From Pseudomonas sp. FP2309 (lineage in GTDB: Bacteria > Pseudomonadota > Gammaproteobacteria > Pseudomonadales > Pseudomonadaceae), in assembly GCF_030687575.1 (NCBI RefSeq), contig NZ_CP117439.1, positions 2,719,501 to 2,783,500 on the forward strand: a stretch of DNA of 64,000 nt. The letters are read 5' to 3'. Below, piece after piece: positions 26,437-35,245 of the stretch. Made by a program: the position numbers and the translations under genes. Position 1 is the first letter of the stretch; the number at the start of each line of letters is the position of its first letter. The notes beneath the pieces were generated by a model. It was not told the DNA's origin. It searched no databases and saw only the letters and a list, made by a program, of their open reading frames with translations.

Positions 26437-27651
26437 ATGACCCAGCGTCACTCTGTCCGCACCGCCTCTGCTGTTCATCCGCGCTTTTGCTGGTTTGCCT
26501 TGATCCCGGTTGTGCCTGCCGTTGCATGGATACTGTCGCAATCGGCCTCGTTGACCAACCTGCTGGCCTGCGCTGCGCTGGTGTTGATCGGTCTCGGTGC
26601 CTGTGCCTGGAGCGCGGGTTCGCAGCGCAGCGCGGTGCAGCGGGCCATTGCCCGGGCCCAGGCGGATCAGTCCGAAGATGACGCGGCGCAAAGGAGCATT
26701 GCTTCGCGCGCGCAACTCGATGAGGTGTTGCTGGGCGCCATGCCGATCTGGGCCAAACAGGTGGAAAGTTCGCGGCATCAGACCGAAGAAGCGATTGTGA
26801 GCCTGGCCGACCGATTCACCGGGATCGCCACACGCTTGCAGGAAACCGTGCAAGCCTCGCAACACGCCGCCGGTGAATTGGACGGCCAGGCCGCCGACGG
26901 TGCGCTCGAAGTGCTGGCGCGCAGTGACAGCGAACTGAGCCAGGTGATCAATTCACTCAAGGCCACTCAAACCAGCCGTGACCAGACCCTGGCCCAGGTG
27001 CGCAGCCTCACGGCCTATACCGGCGAGCTGCGCACCATGGCCGCCGATGTGGCGGCGATTGCCGCGCAAACCAACCTGCTGGCGCTCAACGCCGCCATCG
27101 AAGCGGCACGTGCCGGAGAGGCCGGTCGCGGCTTCGCGGTGGTGGCTGACGCGGTGCGCAGCCTGTCGAGCAAGTCCAGTGAAACCGGCCAGCAGATGTC
27201 GGCCAAGGTCGACATCATCAATAACGCCATCACGCAGTTGGTGCAGGCCGCTTCCAGCAGTGCCGACCAGGACAGCCACTCGGTGGCAGAGTCCGAAAAC
27301 AGTATTCAATTGGTGCTCGAGCGCTTCCAGAACATCACCGGGCGCCTGGCCGACTCCGCCAACCTGCTCAAGCAGGAAAGCTACGGCATCCGTGACGAGA
27401 TGACCGAGGTGTTGGTCAACCTGCAATTCCAGGATCGGGTCAGCCAGATCCTCAGCCACGTACGCGACAACATCCACGCCCTGCATGACCACCTGCAGCA
27501 GGCGCACCAGGCCCCGGACCAGGTGGTAGCCGTCGACGCCCGGCAGTGGCTGGCGCGGATGGAGGCCACCTATGCCACCGACGAGCAGCGTCGCCTCCAT
27601 CATGGCGAGGCGGCGGTGCAGCAGAATTCTCAAGACATCACCTTTTTTTAG
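26437..27651 (+). CDS. Atypical chemoreceptor-like protein with CheZ-like motif (cluster 1)
   Basis: A 404-residue protein. Two hydrophobic segments (about residues 17-35 and 42-58) are followed by a coiled-coil and the conserved receptor tip [20 protein letters not shown] ending [17 protein letters not shown] (residues about 208-245). There is no periplasmic ligand domain and no HAMP domain. Downstream, [11 protein letters not shown] (Asp333, Gln337) has the D-x3-Q spacing of the CheZ phosphatase site, and the protein ends QDITFF, where CheZ has its CheY-binding tail. First gene of cluster 1, 9 bases before cheY. It may be a receptor that also dephosphorylates CheY-P; that is inference. Confidence 0.75.
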   Translation: MTQRHSVRTASAVHPRFCWFALIPVVPAVAWILSQSASLTNLLACAALVLIGLGACAWSAGSQRSAVQRAIARAQADQSEDDAAQRSIASRAQLDEVLLGAMPIWAKQVESSRHQTEEAIVSLADRFTGIATRLQETVQASQHAAGELDGQAADGALEVLARSDSELSQVINSLKATQTSRDQTLAQVRSLTAYTGELRTMAADVAAIAAQTNLLALNAAIEAARAGEAGRGFAVVADAVRSLSSKSSETGQQMSAKVDIINNAITQLVQAASSSADQDSHSVAESENSIQLVLERFQNITGRLADSANLLKQESYGIRDEMTEVLVNLQFQDRVSQILSHVRDNIHALHDHLQQAHQAPDQVVAVDARQWLARMEATYATDEQRRLHHGEAAVQQNSQDITFF

Positions 27652-27660
27652 GAGCCCATC

Positions 27661-28029
27661 ATGGCGAAGAACGTATTAGTGGTCGACGACTCCAGCAGTG
27701 TGCGGCAGGTGGTCGGCATTGCCTTGAAAAGCGCCGGTTATGACGTCATCGAGGCCAGCGACGGCAAGGATGCCCTGAGCAAGCTGACCGGGCAGAAAGT
27801 GCACCTGATCATCAGTGACGTGAACATGCCCAACATGGACGGCATTACCTTCGTCAAAGAGGTCAAGAAGCTGGCCAACTACAAGTTCACCCCGATCATC
27901 ATGCTGACCACCGAGTCCCAGGAGTCGAAGAAGGCCGAGGGTCAGGCCGCCGGCGCCAAGGCGTGGGTGGTCAAGCCGTTTCAGCCGGCGCAGATGCTGG
28001 CCGCAGTGTCCAAACTGATCCTGCCTTGA
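27661..28029 (+). CDS. cheY: CheY response regulator (cluster 1)
   Basis: A 122-residue single receiver domain. The acid pair is in LVVDDSSSVRQVV (Asp9, Asp10), the phosphorylation site is Asp53 in IISDVNMPNMDG, then the conserved Thr in MLTTESQ and Lys in VVKPFQPAQM. There is no output domain, so it acts by protein contact, on the flagellar motor or as a phosphate sink. A ribosome site AGGAG lies just upstream. The encoded partner kinase is the CheA two genes downstream. Confidence 0.93.
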   Translation: MAKNVLVVDDSSSVRQVVGIALKSAGYDVIEASDGKDALSKLTGQKVHLIISDVNMPNMDGITFVKEVKKLANYKFTPIIMLTTESQESKKAEGQAAGAKAWVVKPFQPAQMLAAVSKLILP

Positions 28030-28050
28030 CCGCCGGCGCCAGGAGGCCCC

Positions 28051-28338
28051 ATGCCGATAACCACTGAAGTGCTCGATGACACCGCCCGCGTGCGCATTGA
28101 CGGCGAGCTGACGATCTACACGGTGGCGGAACTGGCGGCTGCACTGCTGCCGCAGATGGGGGCCACGCCCCGCCTGGAACTGGACCTGTCACAGGTCACG
28201 GAAATGGATGGCGCCGGTCTGCAGTTACTCGCGGTGCTTGAGCGTGAGGCGGGCATTGCCGGTACTGCCTTAAGCGTGACCGGCCAAAGCCAGGCGGTCA
28301 TGCAGGCGCTCCAACTGTGTCGTAGCGCGGCCTCATAG
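28051..28338 (+). CDS. STAS-domain protein (cluster 1), Ser site replaced by Gly
   Basis: A 95-residue STAS (anti-sigma factor antagonist-like) domain: VRIDGELTIYTVAEL, then LELDLSQVTEMDGAGLQLL. In SpoIIAA-type proteins the phosphorylated Ser/Thr sits right after the Asp at the helix start; here it reads D-G-A-G, so the Ser is absent. The paralogue in cluster 2 keeps Ser. It lies between cheY and cheA with short gaps. Its role in the chemosensory system is not known; a scaffold or kinase-modulating part is possible. Confidence 0.82.
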   Translation: MPITTEVLDDTARVRIDGELTIYTVAELAAALLPQMGATPRLELDLSQVTEMDGAGLQLLAVLEREAGIAGTALSVTGQSQAVMQALQLCRSAAS

Positions 28339-28379
28339 CCAGCGCGTCCCATGTTTTTTGATCGACAAGGAAAGTCCAG

Positions 28380-30419
28380 GTGAGCATCAATCTCGATCAG
28401 GCACAGCAGACATTCATCGTTGAGGCGCGCGAGCTGTTGCAGGCCATGGAGCAATCCCTGCTGCAACTGGAAAGCGAGCCTGACAACAGCGATGCCATTG
28501 GTGCGATTTTCCGCGCCGCGCACACCATCAAGGGTTCCGCGGGGCTGTTCGGCCTTGAGCCGGTGGTGGGCTTTACGCATATTGTCGAGGACGTACTCGA
28601 CCGCTTGCGCGACGGCAGTGTCGCCGTGGACGCCGCGCTGATCGCCGTGCTGCTCAAGAGCGGCGACCACATGCTCGAGTTGATCGAGGTCGTCGCCAAT
28701 CGGGGCGAAGCACTAACGCCTGAGGCTCTCGAACGTGAGGCGTTATTGCGTGAGGCGCTGCGCGCGTTTCAGGCACAGGACGTCGCCACGCCAACGGCCG
28801 AGGTAGCGGTGACCGATGCAGGCCCATCCGCTGACGTGCTGTGGCACATCTCCCTGCGCTTCGGTGTGGATGTGTTCCGCAATGGCATGGACCCGCTGTC
28901 ATTTCTGCGTTACCTCGAAACGTTGGGGCAGTTGCTGCAGGTCGCTACCCTGACGGACACCCTCCCTCCGCTGGATCGCTGGGACCCGGAAAGCTGCTAC
29001 CTGGGGTTCGAGATCGAACTGCGTTCGAGCGCCAGCCACGCCACCCTCAACGAAGTGTTCGACTTCGTGCGTGACGACTGTGAGGTGCACATCCGTGCCG
29101 TCGAGCAAGTGCCGGGCACTCTGGTGGCCATCGCCAGCGACGTGGCTGGCCAGAGCGAGCAAAACTTGGTGGCGACCGCGCCGCAACGCGCGCCGGCGAA
29201 CAGCGAGACGAAAAGCCGCGACGGCAATTACGTGCGGGTCAACGCCGACAAGCTCGACGAGTTGATCAACCTGGTCGGCGAATTGGTGATCGCCAGCGCC
29301 GGCGCAAGTCTGCTGGCGCGCTCTTGCAACAACGACCCTTTGCAGGAGGCCACCTCGACCGTGTCCGGGCTGGTGGAAGAGATCCTTGATGGCGCCCTGC
29401 ATTTGCGCATGATCCCCATCGGTGACACGTTCAACCGTTTTCGCCGCGTGGTACGCGATATCAGCCAGGAACTGGGCAAGGACATCGAGCTGATCATCAG
29501 CGGCGCGGAAACCGAACTGGACAAAACCGTGGTCGAGAAGATTGGTGACCCGCTGATGCACCTGCTGCGCAACGCCATGGACCACGGTATCGAAAGCGCC
29601 GACGCACGGCGTGCCGCCGGTAAGCCGGCCAAGGGCCATTTGAGCCTCAATGCCTACCATGACTCGGGCAACATCGTCATTGAAATCGCCGACGACGGCG
29701 CCGGGCTCAACCGCGAGCGTATTCTGCAAAAGGCCCAGGAGCGCGGGTTGGTCGCCAGCGGCGCGGTGCTGACCGACCAGGAGATCTACAACCTGATCTT
29801 CGAGCCGGGGTTCTCGACCGCCGAGGCGGTGACCAACCTGTCCGGGCGTGGCGTCGGCATGGACGTGGTCAAACGCAATATCACCTTGCTGCGCGGCACC
29901 GTCGACCTGGACAGCCGTCCCGGCCAGGGCACTGTGGTGCGCATTCGCCTGCCCCTGACCCTGGCGATCATCAATGGCTTCCTGGTCGGCATCGACCAAT
30001 CCACCTACGTGATTCCCCTGGACATGGTCCAGGAATGTATCGAACTGGATGAACGCCAGCGCCAGTCCAGCCGTGACAACGGTTACCTGGACTTGCGGGG
30101 CGAGGTGCTGCCGCTGGTGGACCTGCGCGATCACTTCAGCCACGAAGGGCCGGCGGCGCGCCGTCAGAACGTGGTGGTGGTGCGCTACGCCGAGCACAAG
30201 GCCGGGCTGGTGGTGGATGACCTGCTCGGTGAATTCCAGACCGTGATCAAACCCCTGGGCAAGTTGTTCGGCGCACTGCGCGGCATCAGCGGCTCGACCA
30301 TATTGGGCAGCGGTGCCGTGGCCCTGATCCTGGATGTCCCGGCACTGCTCAACCAAATCGTACAACTGGAAGCCCGCACGCCCCAGGCGCCTCAGTCGCC
30401 GCCGGTCGTCGCTCGCTGA
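28380..30419 (+). CDS. cheA: CheA chemotaxis histidine kinase (cluster 1)
   Basis: A 679-residue hybrid-free CheA with GTG start and AAGGAAAG upstream. Order: Hpt domain with phospho-accepting His48 ([15 protein letters not shown]); a linker region about 140-250 (WHISLRFGVDVFRNGMDPLS onward); dimerisation helix ([20 protein letters not shown]); ATPase with N-box [13 protein letters not shown]1 IADDGAGLN and [21 protein letters not shown]-terminal CheW-like coupling domain (GFLVGIDQSTYVIPLDMVQE). It passes phosphate to CheY and CheB of its cluster. Length is typical. Confidence 0.95.
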   Translation: MSINLDQAQQTFIVEARELLQAMEQSLLQLESEPDNSDAIGAIFRAAHTIKGSAGLFGLEPVVGFTHIVEDVLDRLRDGSVAVDAALIAVLLKSGDHMLELIEVVANRGEALTPEALEREALLREALRAFQAQDVATPTAEVAVTDAGPSADVLWHISLRFGVDVFRNGMDPLSFLRYLETLGQLLQVATLTDTLPPLDRWDPESCYLGFEIELRSSASHATLNEVFDFVRDDCEVHIRAVEQVPGTLVAIASDVAGQSEQNLVATAPQRAPANSETKSRDGNYVRVNADKLDELINLVGELVIASAGASLLARSCNNDPLQEATSTVSGLVEEILDGALHLRMIPIGDTFNRFRRVVRDISQELGKDIELIISGAETELDKTVVEKIGDPLMHLLRNAMDHGIESADARRAAGKPAKGHLSLNAYHDSGNIVIEIADDGAGLNRERILQKAQERGLVASGAVLTDQEIYNLIFEPGFSTAEAVTNLSGRGVGMDVVKRNITLLRGTVDLDSRPGQGTVVRIRLPLTLAIINGFLVGIDQSTYVIPLDMVQECIELDERQRQSSRDNGYLDLRGEVLPLVDLRDHFSHEGPAARRQNVVVVRYAEHKAGLVVDDLLGEFQTVIKPLGKLFGALRGISGSTILGSGAVALILDVPALLNQIVQLEARTPQAPQSPPVVAR

Positions 30420-30449
30420 CGTCTTTGCAATTCCATGGAGGTTCCCCCG

Positions 30450-32108
30450 ATGAAATGGTTCTACGATCTTAAAATTTCCACCAAGTTGATCAGCTCATTC
30501 CTGGTGGTGCTGGCGCTCACTGCAGTCATGGGTGTCTTCGCCATCCTCCAGCTCGGTGCGGTCAACCAGGCGGCCCAGGACATCAAGGGCAACTGGATGC
30601 CCTCCATGCGCGCCGCGGCAGGCATGCGGTTTTATGCGGCCAACTACCGCTTGAAAGAAAACCGCCACATCGGTACCGAGATCGCCGAGGAAAAGACCCA
30701 AGCCGAGCGTGAAGCCGCTGAGTCACGTCAACAGTTCGAAACCCGCATGGGCACCTATGAGCAGTTGCTGTCCAACGAAGAAGACCGTCAGCTCCTGGCA
30801 AGCGTGAAAAGCGCGTGGGATGCCTACCTGGCAAGCAGCAAGCAGTTGCTCGAGTTCTCCCGGCAGAACCTCGATACCCAGGCGCGCAGCTTACTCAGGG
30901 GCGAGTCCAAGGAGCATTTCGATGAGGTGACCAACCGTCTGCAGAAAATGGTCGAACTCAATGACGCCGGCGCGACGGTCTCTGGTGACAAGGGCTCGGC
31001 GCTGTACGAAAGCTCACGCCTGTCAATCATCGCGGTATTGGTCGCGGCCCTGTTGATTGGCCTGGGCCTGGCGATATTCATCGCCCGCATCATTTCCCGC
31101 CCGTTGAAGCAAGCCGCGCTGGCGGCCGAGCAACTGGCCGAAGGCAACCTCAACGCCCACATCGAGCCTGGAACCAAAGACGAAACCGGCATGGTGCTCA
31201 ACGCCATGCGCAACATGGTCGGCAAGCTGGCGCATATCATCGGCGAAGTGCGCAATGCCGCCGATAACCTGGCCAGTGCCTCCGAGCAGGTCAGTGCCAC
31301 CGCACAATCGATGAGCCAGGCCACCAGTGAACAGGCTGCGAGCGTCGAGGAAACCAGCGCCTCGGTGGAGCAGATGAGCGCCAGCATCAACCAGAACACC
31401 GAAAACGCCAAAGTCACCGACGGCATGGCCAGCAAGGCTGCCAAGGAAGCCACCGAGGGCGGCGAGTCGGTGCAGCAGACGGTGGTGGCGATGAAGAAAA
31501 TCGCCCAGCGCATCAGCATCATTGATGACATCGCTTACCAGACCAATCTGCTGGCCCTCAACGCCGCCATTGAAGCCGCGCGGGCCGGCGAGCACGGCAA
31601 GGGGTTCGCCGTGGTGGCCGCCGAAGTGCGCAAGCTGGCCGAACGCAGCCAGGTTGCCGCCCAGGAAATCGGCGAATTGTCTTCCAGCAGCGTGGACATG
31701 GCCGAGAAAGCCGGCAAGTTGCTCGACGAAATGGTGCCCTCCATCAACAAGACATCCGACCTTGTGCAGGAAATCAGCGCCGCGTCCGAGGAACAGGCCG
31801 CCGGTGTCGCGCAGATCAACACGGCCATGACCCAGCTCAATCAGGTGACCCAGCAAAATGCCTCGAGCAGTGAAGAGCTGGCCGCCACCGCCGAAGAAAT
31901 GAGCAGCCAGGCCGAGCAACTGCAACAGGCCATGAGTTTCTTCGTGCTGGATTCCGCGACCAAAGCGGCCGCGCAAAGCAGCAGTGTGGACAGCCCCGGC
32001 AGCAAGCCCAACCGCCAGCCGCCGCGCCCGAAAGCGCCGGCACCGCGCAAGGCGTTCGCCTACAGCATGGCCAGCGCGCCGGACGAATCGGAATTCACCC
32101 GTTTCTGA
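30450..32108 (+). CDS. Methyl-accepting chemotaxis protein, 4HB-HAMP type (cluster 1)
   Basis: A 552-residue receptor. TM1 about residues 8-30, a four-helix-bundle periplasmic domain (about 31-185), TM2 ([20 protein letters not shown]), HAMP ([20 protein letters not shown]) and a cytoplasmic signalling domain with [20 protein letters not shown]. It ends DESEFTRF, a C-terminal aromatic pentapeptide-like tail of the kind that tethers CheR and CheB. Start chosen at ATG 30450 because GGAGG lies 8 bases upstream and overlaps the upstream ATG at 30435. The ligand is unknown. Confidence 0.92.
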   Translation: MKWFYDLKISTKLISSFLVVLALTAVMGVFAILQLGAVNQAAQDIKGNWMPSMRAAAGMRFYAANYRLKENRHIGTEIAEEKTQAEREAAESRQQFETRMGTYEQLLSNEEDRQLLASVKSAWDAYLASSKQLLEFSRQNLDTQARSLLRGESKEHFDEVTNRLQKMVELNDAGATVSGDKGSALYESSRLSIIAVLVAALLIGLGLAIFIARIISRPLKQAALAAEQLAEGNLNAHIEPGTKDETGMVLNAMRNMVGKLAHIIGEVRNAADNLASASEQVSATAQSMSQATSEQAASVEETSASVEQMSASINQNTENAKVTDGMASKAAKEATEGGESVQQTVVAMKKIAQRISIIDDIAYQTNLLALNAAIEAARAGEHGKGFAVVAAEVRKLAERSQVAAQEIGELSSSSVDMAEKAGKLLDEMVPSINKTSDLVQEISAASEEQAAGVAQINTAMTQLNQVTQQNASSSEELAATAEEMSSQAEQLQQAMSFFVLDSATKAAAQSSSVDSPGSKPNRQPPRPKAPAPRKAFAYSMASAPDESEFTRF

Positions 32109-32144
32109 TCACACGATCAATGCGGGCCTACAAGGGAGAGTGAA

Positions 32145-32681
32145 ATGGGCGCAGTGATGACGACTCGGCAAACCGCTGCGGCGGTGGATGAGGATGCGCA
32201 GTACCTGACCTTTATGCTCGGTGGCGAAATGTTCGCTATCGGCATCCTGGGGATCAAGGAAATTATCGAATACGGCAGTCTGACGGTGGTGCCGATGATG
32301 CCCGCGTTCGTGCGCGGGGTGATCAACCTGCGTGGCGCGGTGGTGCCGGTGGTTGACCTGTCGGCGCGTTTTGGGCGAGCCAATTCGGCGATCACTCGGC
32401 GCTCCTGCGTGATCATCATCGAGGCGAGCACCGACGAGGGCCAGCCCCAGGACATCGGGTTGCTGGTCGATACGGTGTCCGCCGTGCAGGAGATCCCTGC
32501 CGCGCAAATTGAGCCGCCGCCGAGCTTCGGCGCGCGGATTCGCGCCGACTTCATCAGCGGTATGGCCAAGGTCGACGGCAAGTTCGTGATTGTGCTGGAG
32601 GTGGACAAAGTGTTGTCCATCGATGAGATGTCCAGCCTCGCCGAGGGTGGTCAGGCGGCCCTCGACCCTGATCCGCGTTGA
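32145..32681 (+). CDS. cheW: CheW coupling protein (cluster 1)
   Basis: A 178-residue CheW-like protein: YLTFMLGGEMFAIGILGIKE, PAFVRGVINLRGAVVPVVDL, IGLLVDTVSAVQEIPAAQIE and DKVLSIDEM. It links receptors to CheA in the array. A GGGAG ribosome site lies just upstream. The C-terminal tail is short, as in ordinary CheW rather than CheV (no receiver domain). Confidence 0.93.
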   Translation: MGAVMTTRQTAAAVDEDAQYLTFMLGGEMFAIGILGIKEIIEYGSLTVVPMMPAFVRGVINLRGAVVPVVDLSARFGRANSAITRRSCVIIIEASTDEGQPQDIGLLVDTVSAVQEIPAAQIEPPPSFGARIRADFISGMAKVDGKFVIVLEVDKVLSIDEMSSLAEGGQAALDPDPR

Positions 32682-32690
32682 GACCCGACC

Positions 32691-33500
32691 ATGCCAGATA
32701 CCGCCTCCATCGATGATCGTGAATTCGGTCAGTTCCAGAGCTGGCTGTACCGCGCGGCGGGTATCAACCTGTCGCCCGCCAAGAAAGCCCTGGTCGCAGG
32801 ACGCCTGTTCAAGCGTCTCAAACACTATGAGCTGCACAGCTATGGTGAGTATTTCAAGCTGATCATGAATGACCAGCGCAAGGGCGAACTGCAGGTGGCG
32901 CTGGATTTATTGACCACCAACGAAACCTATTTTTTCCGCGAGCCCAAGCACTTCGACTTCCTGCGTCAACAGGTGTTGCCCAATGCTGCGCCGGGCAAGG
33001 TCTTTCGCGTGTGGAGCGCGGCCAGTTCGTCGGGCGAAGAACCCTACAGTCTGGCAATGACCCTGGCCGAGAGCCTGGGCACCACCCCCTGGGAAGTGAT
33101 CGGCTCGGACATCAGCACCCAGGTGCTGGCCAAGGCGCGTACCGGGCATTACGCCATGGAGCGCGCCGGCACGCTGCCGCCACCGTTGCTGACCAAGTAC
33201 TGCCTCAAGGGCATTGGCCGCCAGGAGGGCACGTTCCTGATCGACAAGGCGCTGCGTAATCGCGTCAACTTTGTTCAGGTCAACCTCAACGAAGCGCTGC
33301 CGGCGCTGGGTGAGTTCGAGGTGATCTTTCTGCGCAACGTGATGATTTATTTCGACCAGCAGACCAAGAGCCAGGTGGTCGCGCGTCTGCTGCCGCTGCT
33401 TAAGCCCGGCGGTTATTTCATCATCAGTCACTCCGAAAGCCTCAATGGTGTGAACGACACCCTGAAGCTGGTGGCGCCGTCGATTTACCGCAAGCCATGA
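32691..33500 (+). CDS. cheR: CheR receptor methyltransferase (cluster 1)
   Basis: A 269-residue SAM-dependent glutamate methyltransferase. N-terminal helical domain (residues about 8-80), then LTTNETYFFREPKHFDFLR, the SAM-site FRVWSAASSSGEEPYSLAM, VIGSDISTQVLAKARTG, and FLRNVMIYFDQQTK with GGYFIISHSESLNG. It methylates receptor glutamates for adaptation. Its stop overlaps the cheD start (ATGA). Confidence 0.94.
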   Translation: MPDTASIDDREFGQFQSWLYRAAGINLSPAKKALVAGRLFKRLKHYELHSYGEYFKLIMNDQRKGELQVALDLLTTNETYFFREPKHFDFLRQQVLPNAAPGKVFRVWSAASSSGEEPYSLAMTLAESLGTTPWEVIGSDISTQVLAKARTGHYAMERAGTLPPPLLTKYCLKGIGRQEGTFLIDKALRNRVNFVQVNLNEALPALGEFEVIFLRNVMIYFDQQTKSQVVARLLPLLKPGGYFIISHSESLNGVNDTLKLVAPSIYRKP

Positions 33501-34030
33501 AAAAGCCTGTCGATGCGACCGAAGTGGTGTTGGCGCCTGGCCAGGTCAGCTTTGCGACGCGGCCAACGCGCCTGCGCACCTTGCTTGGCTCTTGTGTAGC
33601 GATCACCTTTTGGCACCCGCAGCGGCTGATCGGCGGCATGTGTCACTTCATGCTGCCGGGGCGCCTGCGCAGCCATCAACCGCTGGACGGCCGCTATGCC
33701 GACGAAGCCATGGAACTGCTGCTGCGACACACCCAGGCCAATGGCACTCATGCACGGGATTACCAGGTCAAGTTGTTCGGCGGCGGCAAAATGTTTCTCG
33801 GCCAGCAGTGCCAGTTGCCGACGCAGGACGTGGCCAGCCTGAATATCCGCGCAGCTTTGTCCCTGGCCGAGCACTATCACCTGCACCTGACGGCCCAGGA
33901 CATGGGCAGCACCGGTTACCGCACGATCATGTTCGACCTGTGGAACGGCAACGTCTGGGTTCGGCACCAACCAATGGGAATACTTCAACAAGATGCCTAC
34001 CAAAAAAATCAGTGTGCTGCTGGTCGATGA
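33497..34030 (+). CDS. cheD: CheD receptor glutamine deamidase (cluster 1)
   Basis: A 177-residue protein with the CheD core: [29 protein letters not shown] (catalytic Cys in GSC, His after GGMC), [26 protein letters not shown] and [17 protein letters not shown]. CheD deamidates or demethylates receptors. It overlaps cheR by 4 bases and runs 38 bases into cheB in another frame, so cheB translation is probably coupled to it. Confidence 0.92.
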   Translation: MKKPVDATEVVLAPGQVSFATRPTRLRTLLGSCVAITFWHPQRLIGGMCHFMLPGRLRSHQPLDGRYADEAMELLLRHTQANGTHARDYQVKLFGGGKMFLGQQCQLPTQDVASLNIRAALSLAEHYHLHLTAQDMGSTGYRTIMFDLWNGNVWVRHQPMGILQQDAYQKNQCAAGR

Positions 34031-35069
34031 CTCGGCCGTGGTGCGTCAGGTATTGCTGGCGATTCTCGCTGACACGCCGGATATTCACGTGATGGGCGCC
34101 GCGTCCGACCCGATCTTCGCCATGGACAAACTCGCCCGCGAATGGCCGGACGTGATCGTGCTGGACGTCGAGATGCCGCGCATGGACGGCATCACCTTTC
34201 TCAGGAAAATCATGAGTGAGCGGCCGACGCCGGTGGTGATCTGTTCCTCGCTGACCCAGAAAGGCGCGGAAACCTCCCTGCAGGCGCTGTCGGCCGGCGC
34301 GGTAGAGATCATCACCAAACCCACGACCGGCTTGAAGAACTTTCTGATCGAATCGGCCGCCGAGTTGGTGGCGGCGATCCGCGCCGCGGCCAATTCCAAT
34401 GTGAAGAACCTGGGCAAGCGCAGCGCTGCTCCCGCACTGGCCCCGCCCAGCAAGCTCACAGCGGATGCGATTCTGCCCGCCGCCAATGGCCACGCCATGG
34501 CGCAGACCACCGAGCGCATCGTCGCCATCGGCACCTCCACCGGCGGCACTCAGGCGCTGGAAGCGGTGCTGACGGCACTGCCGAGGGTGTGCCCAGGCAT
34601 GGTGATCGTGCAGCACATGCCGGAAAAATTCACCGCCTCGTTTGCCGAGCGCCTCAACAGCGTCTGCGAGATCGAGGTGCGCGAAGCGCGTAACAACGAC
34701 CGCATCCTGCCCGGCCTGGCCCTGATCGCGCCAGGCGGCAAGCACTTGATGGTCAACCGCAGCGGCGCCTTTTATCACGCCCAGGTCATCGATGGGCCAC
34801 TGGTTAACCGGCACCGGCCTTCGGTGGACGTGCTGTTTCGCTCGGTGGCCAAGTTCGCCGGCAAAAACGCCACCGGCATCATCATGACCGGCATGGGCGA
34901 CGACGGCGCGCGCGGACTCAAGGAGATGCTTGAGGCCGGCGCCGCCACCGTCGCCCAGGACGAAGCCAGTTGCGTGGTGTTCGGCATGCCCAAGGAAGCC
35001 ATCAAGCTCAACGCGGCCCAGCGCATCATGGCGCTGGAGGATATTCATCAAGCGATTTTGTACAAGTGA
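33993..35069 (+). CDS. cheB: CheB methylesterase/deamidase (cluster 1)
   Basis: A 358-residue protein: receiver domain ([12 protein letters not shown]; phospho-Asp58 in [22 protein letters not shown]), a linker to about residue 165, then the methylesterase domain with catalytic Ser in [12 protein letters not shown], His in [18 protein letters not shown] and Asp in [17 protein letters not shown]. It opposes CheR after phosphorylation by CheA. The start lies inside cheD with no strong ribosome site. Last gene of cluster 1. Confidence 0.95.
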   Translation: MPTKKISVLLVDDSAVVRQVLLAILADTPDIHVMGAASDPIFAMDKLAREWPDVIVLDVEMPRMDGITFLRKIMSERPTPVVICSSLTQKGAETSLQALSAGAVEIITKPTTGLKNFLIESAAELVAAIRAAANSNVKNLGKRSAAPALAPPSKLTADAILPAANGHAMAQTTERIVAIGTSTGGTQALEAVLTALPRVCPGMVIVQHMPEKFTASFAERLNSVCEIEVREARNNDRILPGLALIAPGGKHLMVNRSGAFYHAQVIDGPLVNRHRPSVDVLFRSVAKFAGKNATGIIMTGMGDDGARGLKEMLEAGAATVAQDEASCVVFGMPKEAIKLNAAQRIMALEDIHQAILYK

Positions 35070-35245
35070 GCGTGAGTGCAGTCGGTTTTGTCGTGATAGC
35101 GCGCCGGCCTTCGACCAAAGCACTAAGCCTTTGCGAGGAGACTGCACGTAATATCATGGTGCTACCGCGGGGTGAGGTGCCCTGCGTGTGGTCGACCCCC
35201 GCTCCGTTGTGACCCAGCGTTTGCACGTCCGAGGTATTGGCAACC

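Noticed and set aside
28899..30365. 488-codon minus-strand frame inside cheA of cluster 1
   Set aside because: Mirror of the cheA coding sequence; high His/Val/Gln content is typical of antisense frames in this genome.
35076..35147. 8-bp inverted repeat GTGCAGTC / GACTGCAC after cheB of cluster 1
   Set aside because: The arms are 56 bases apart with no T-run and no clear extension; too weak to call a terminator or RNA element.
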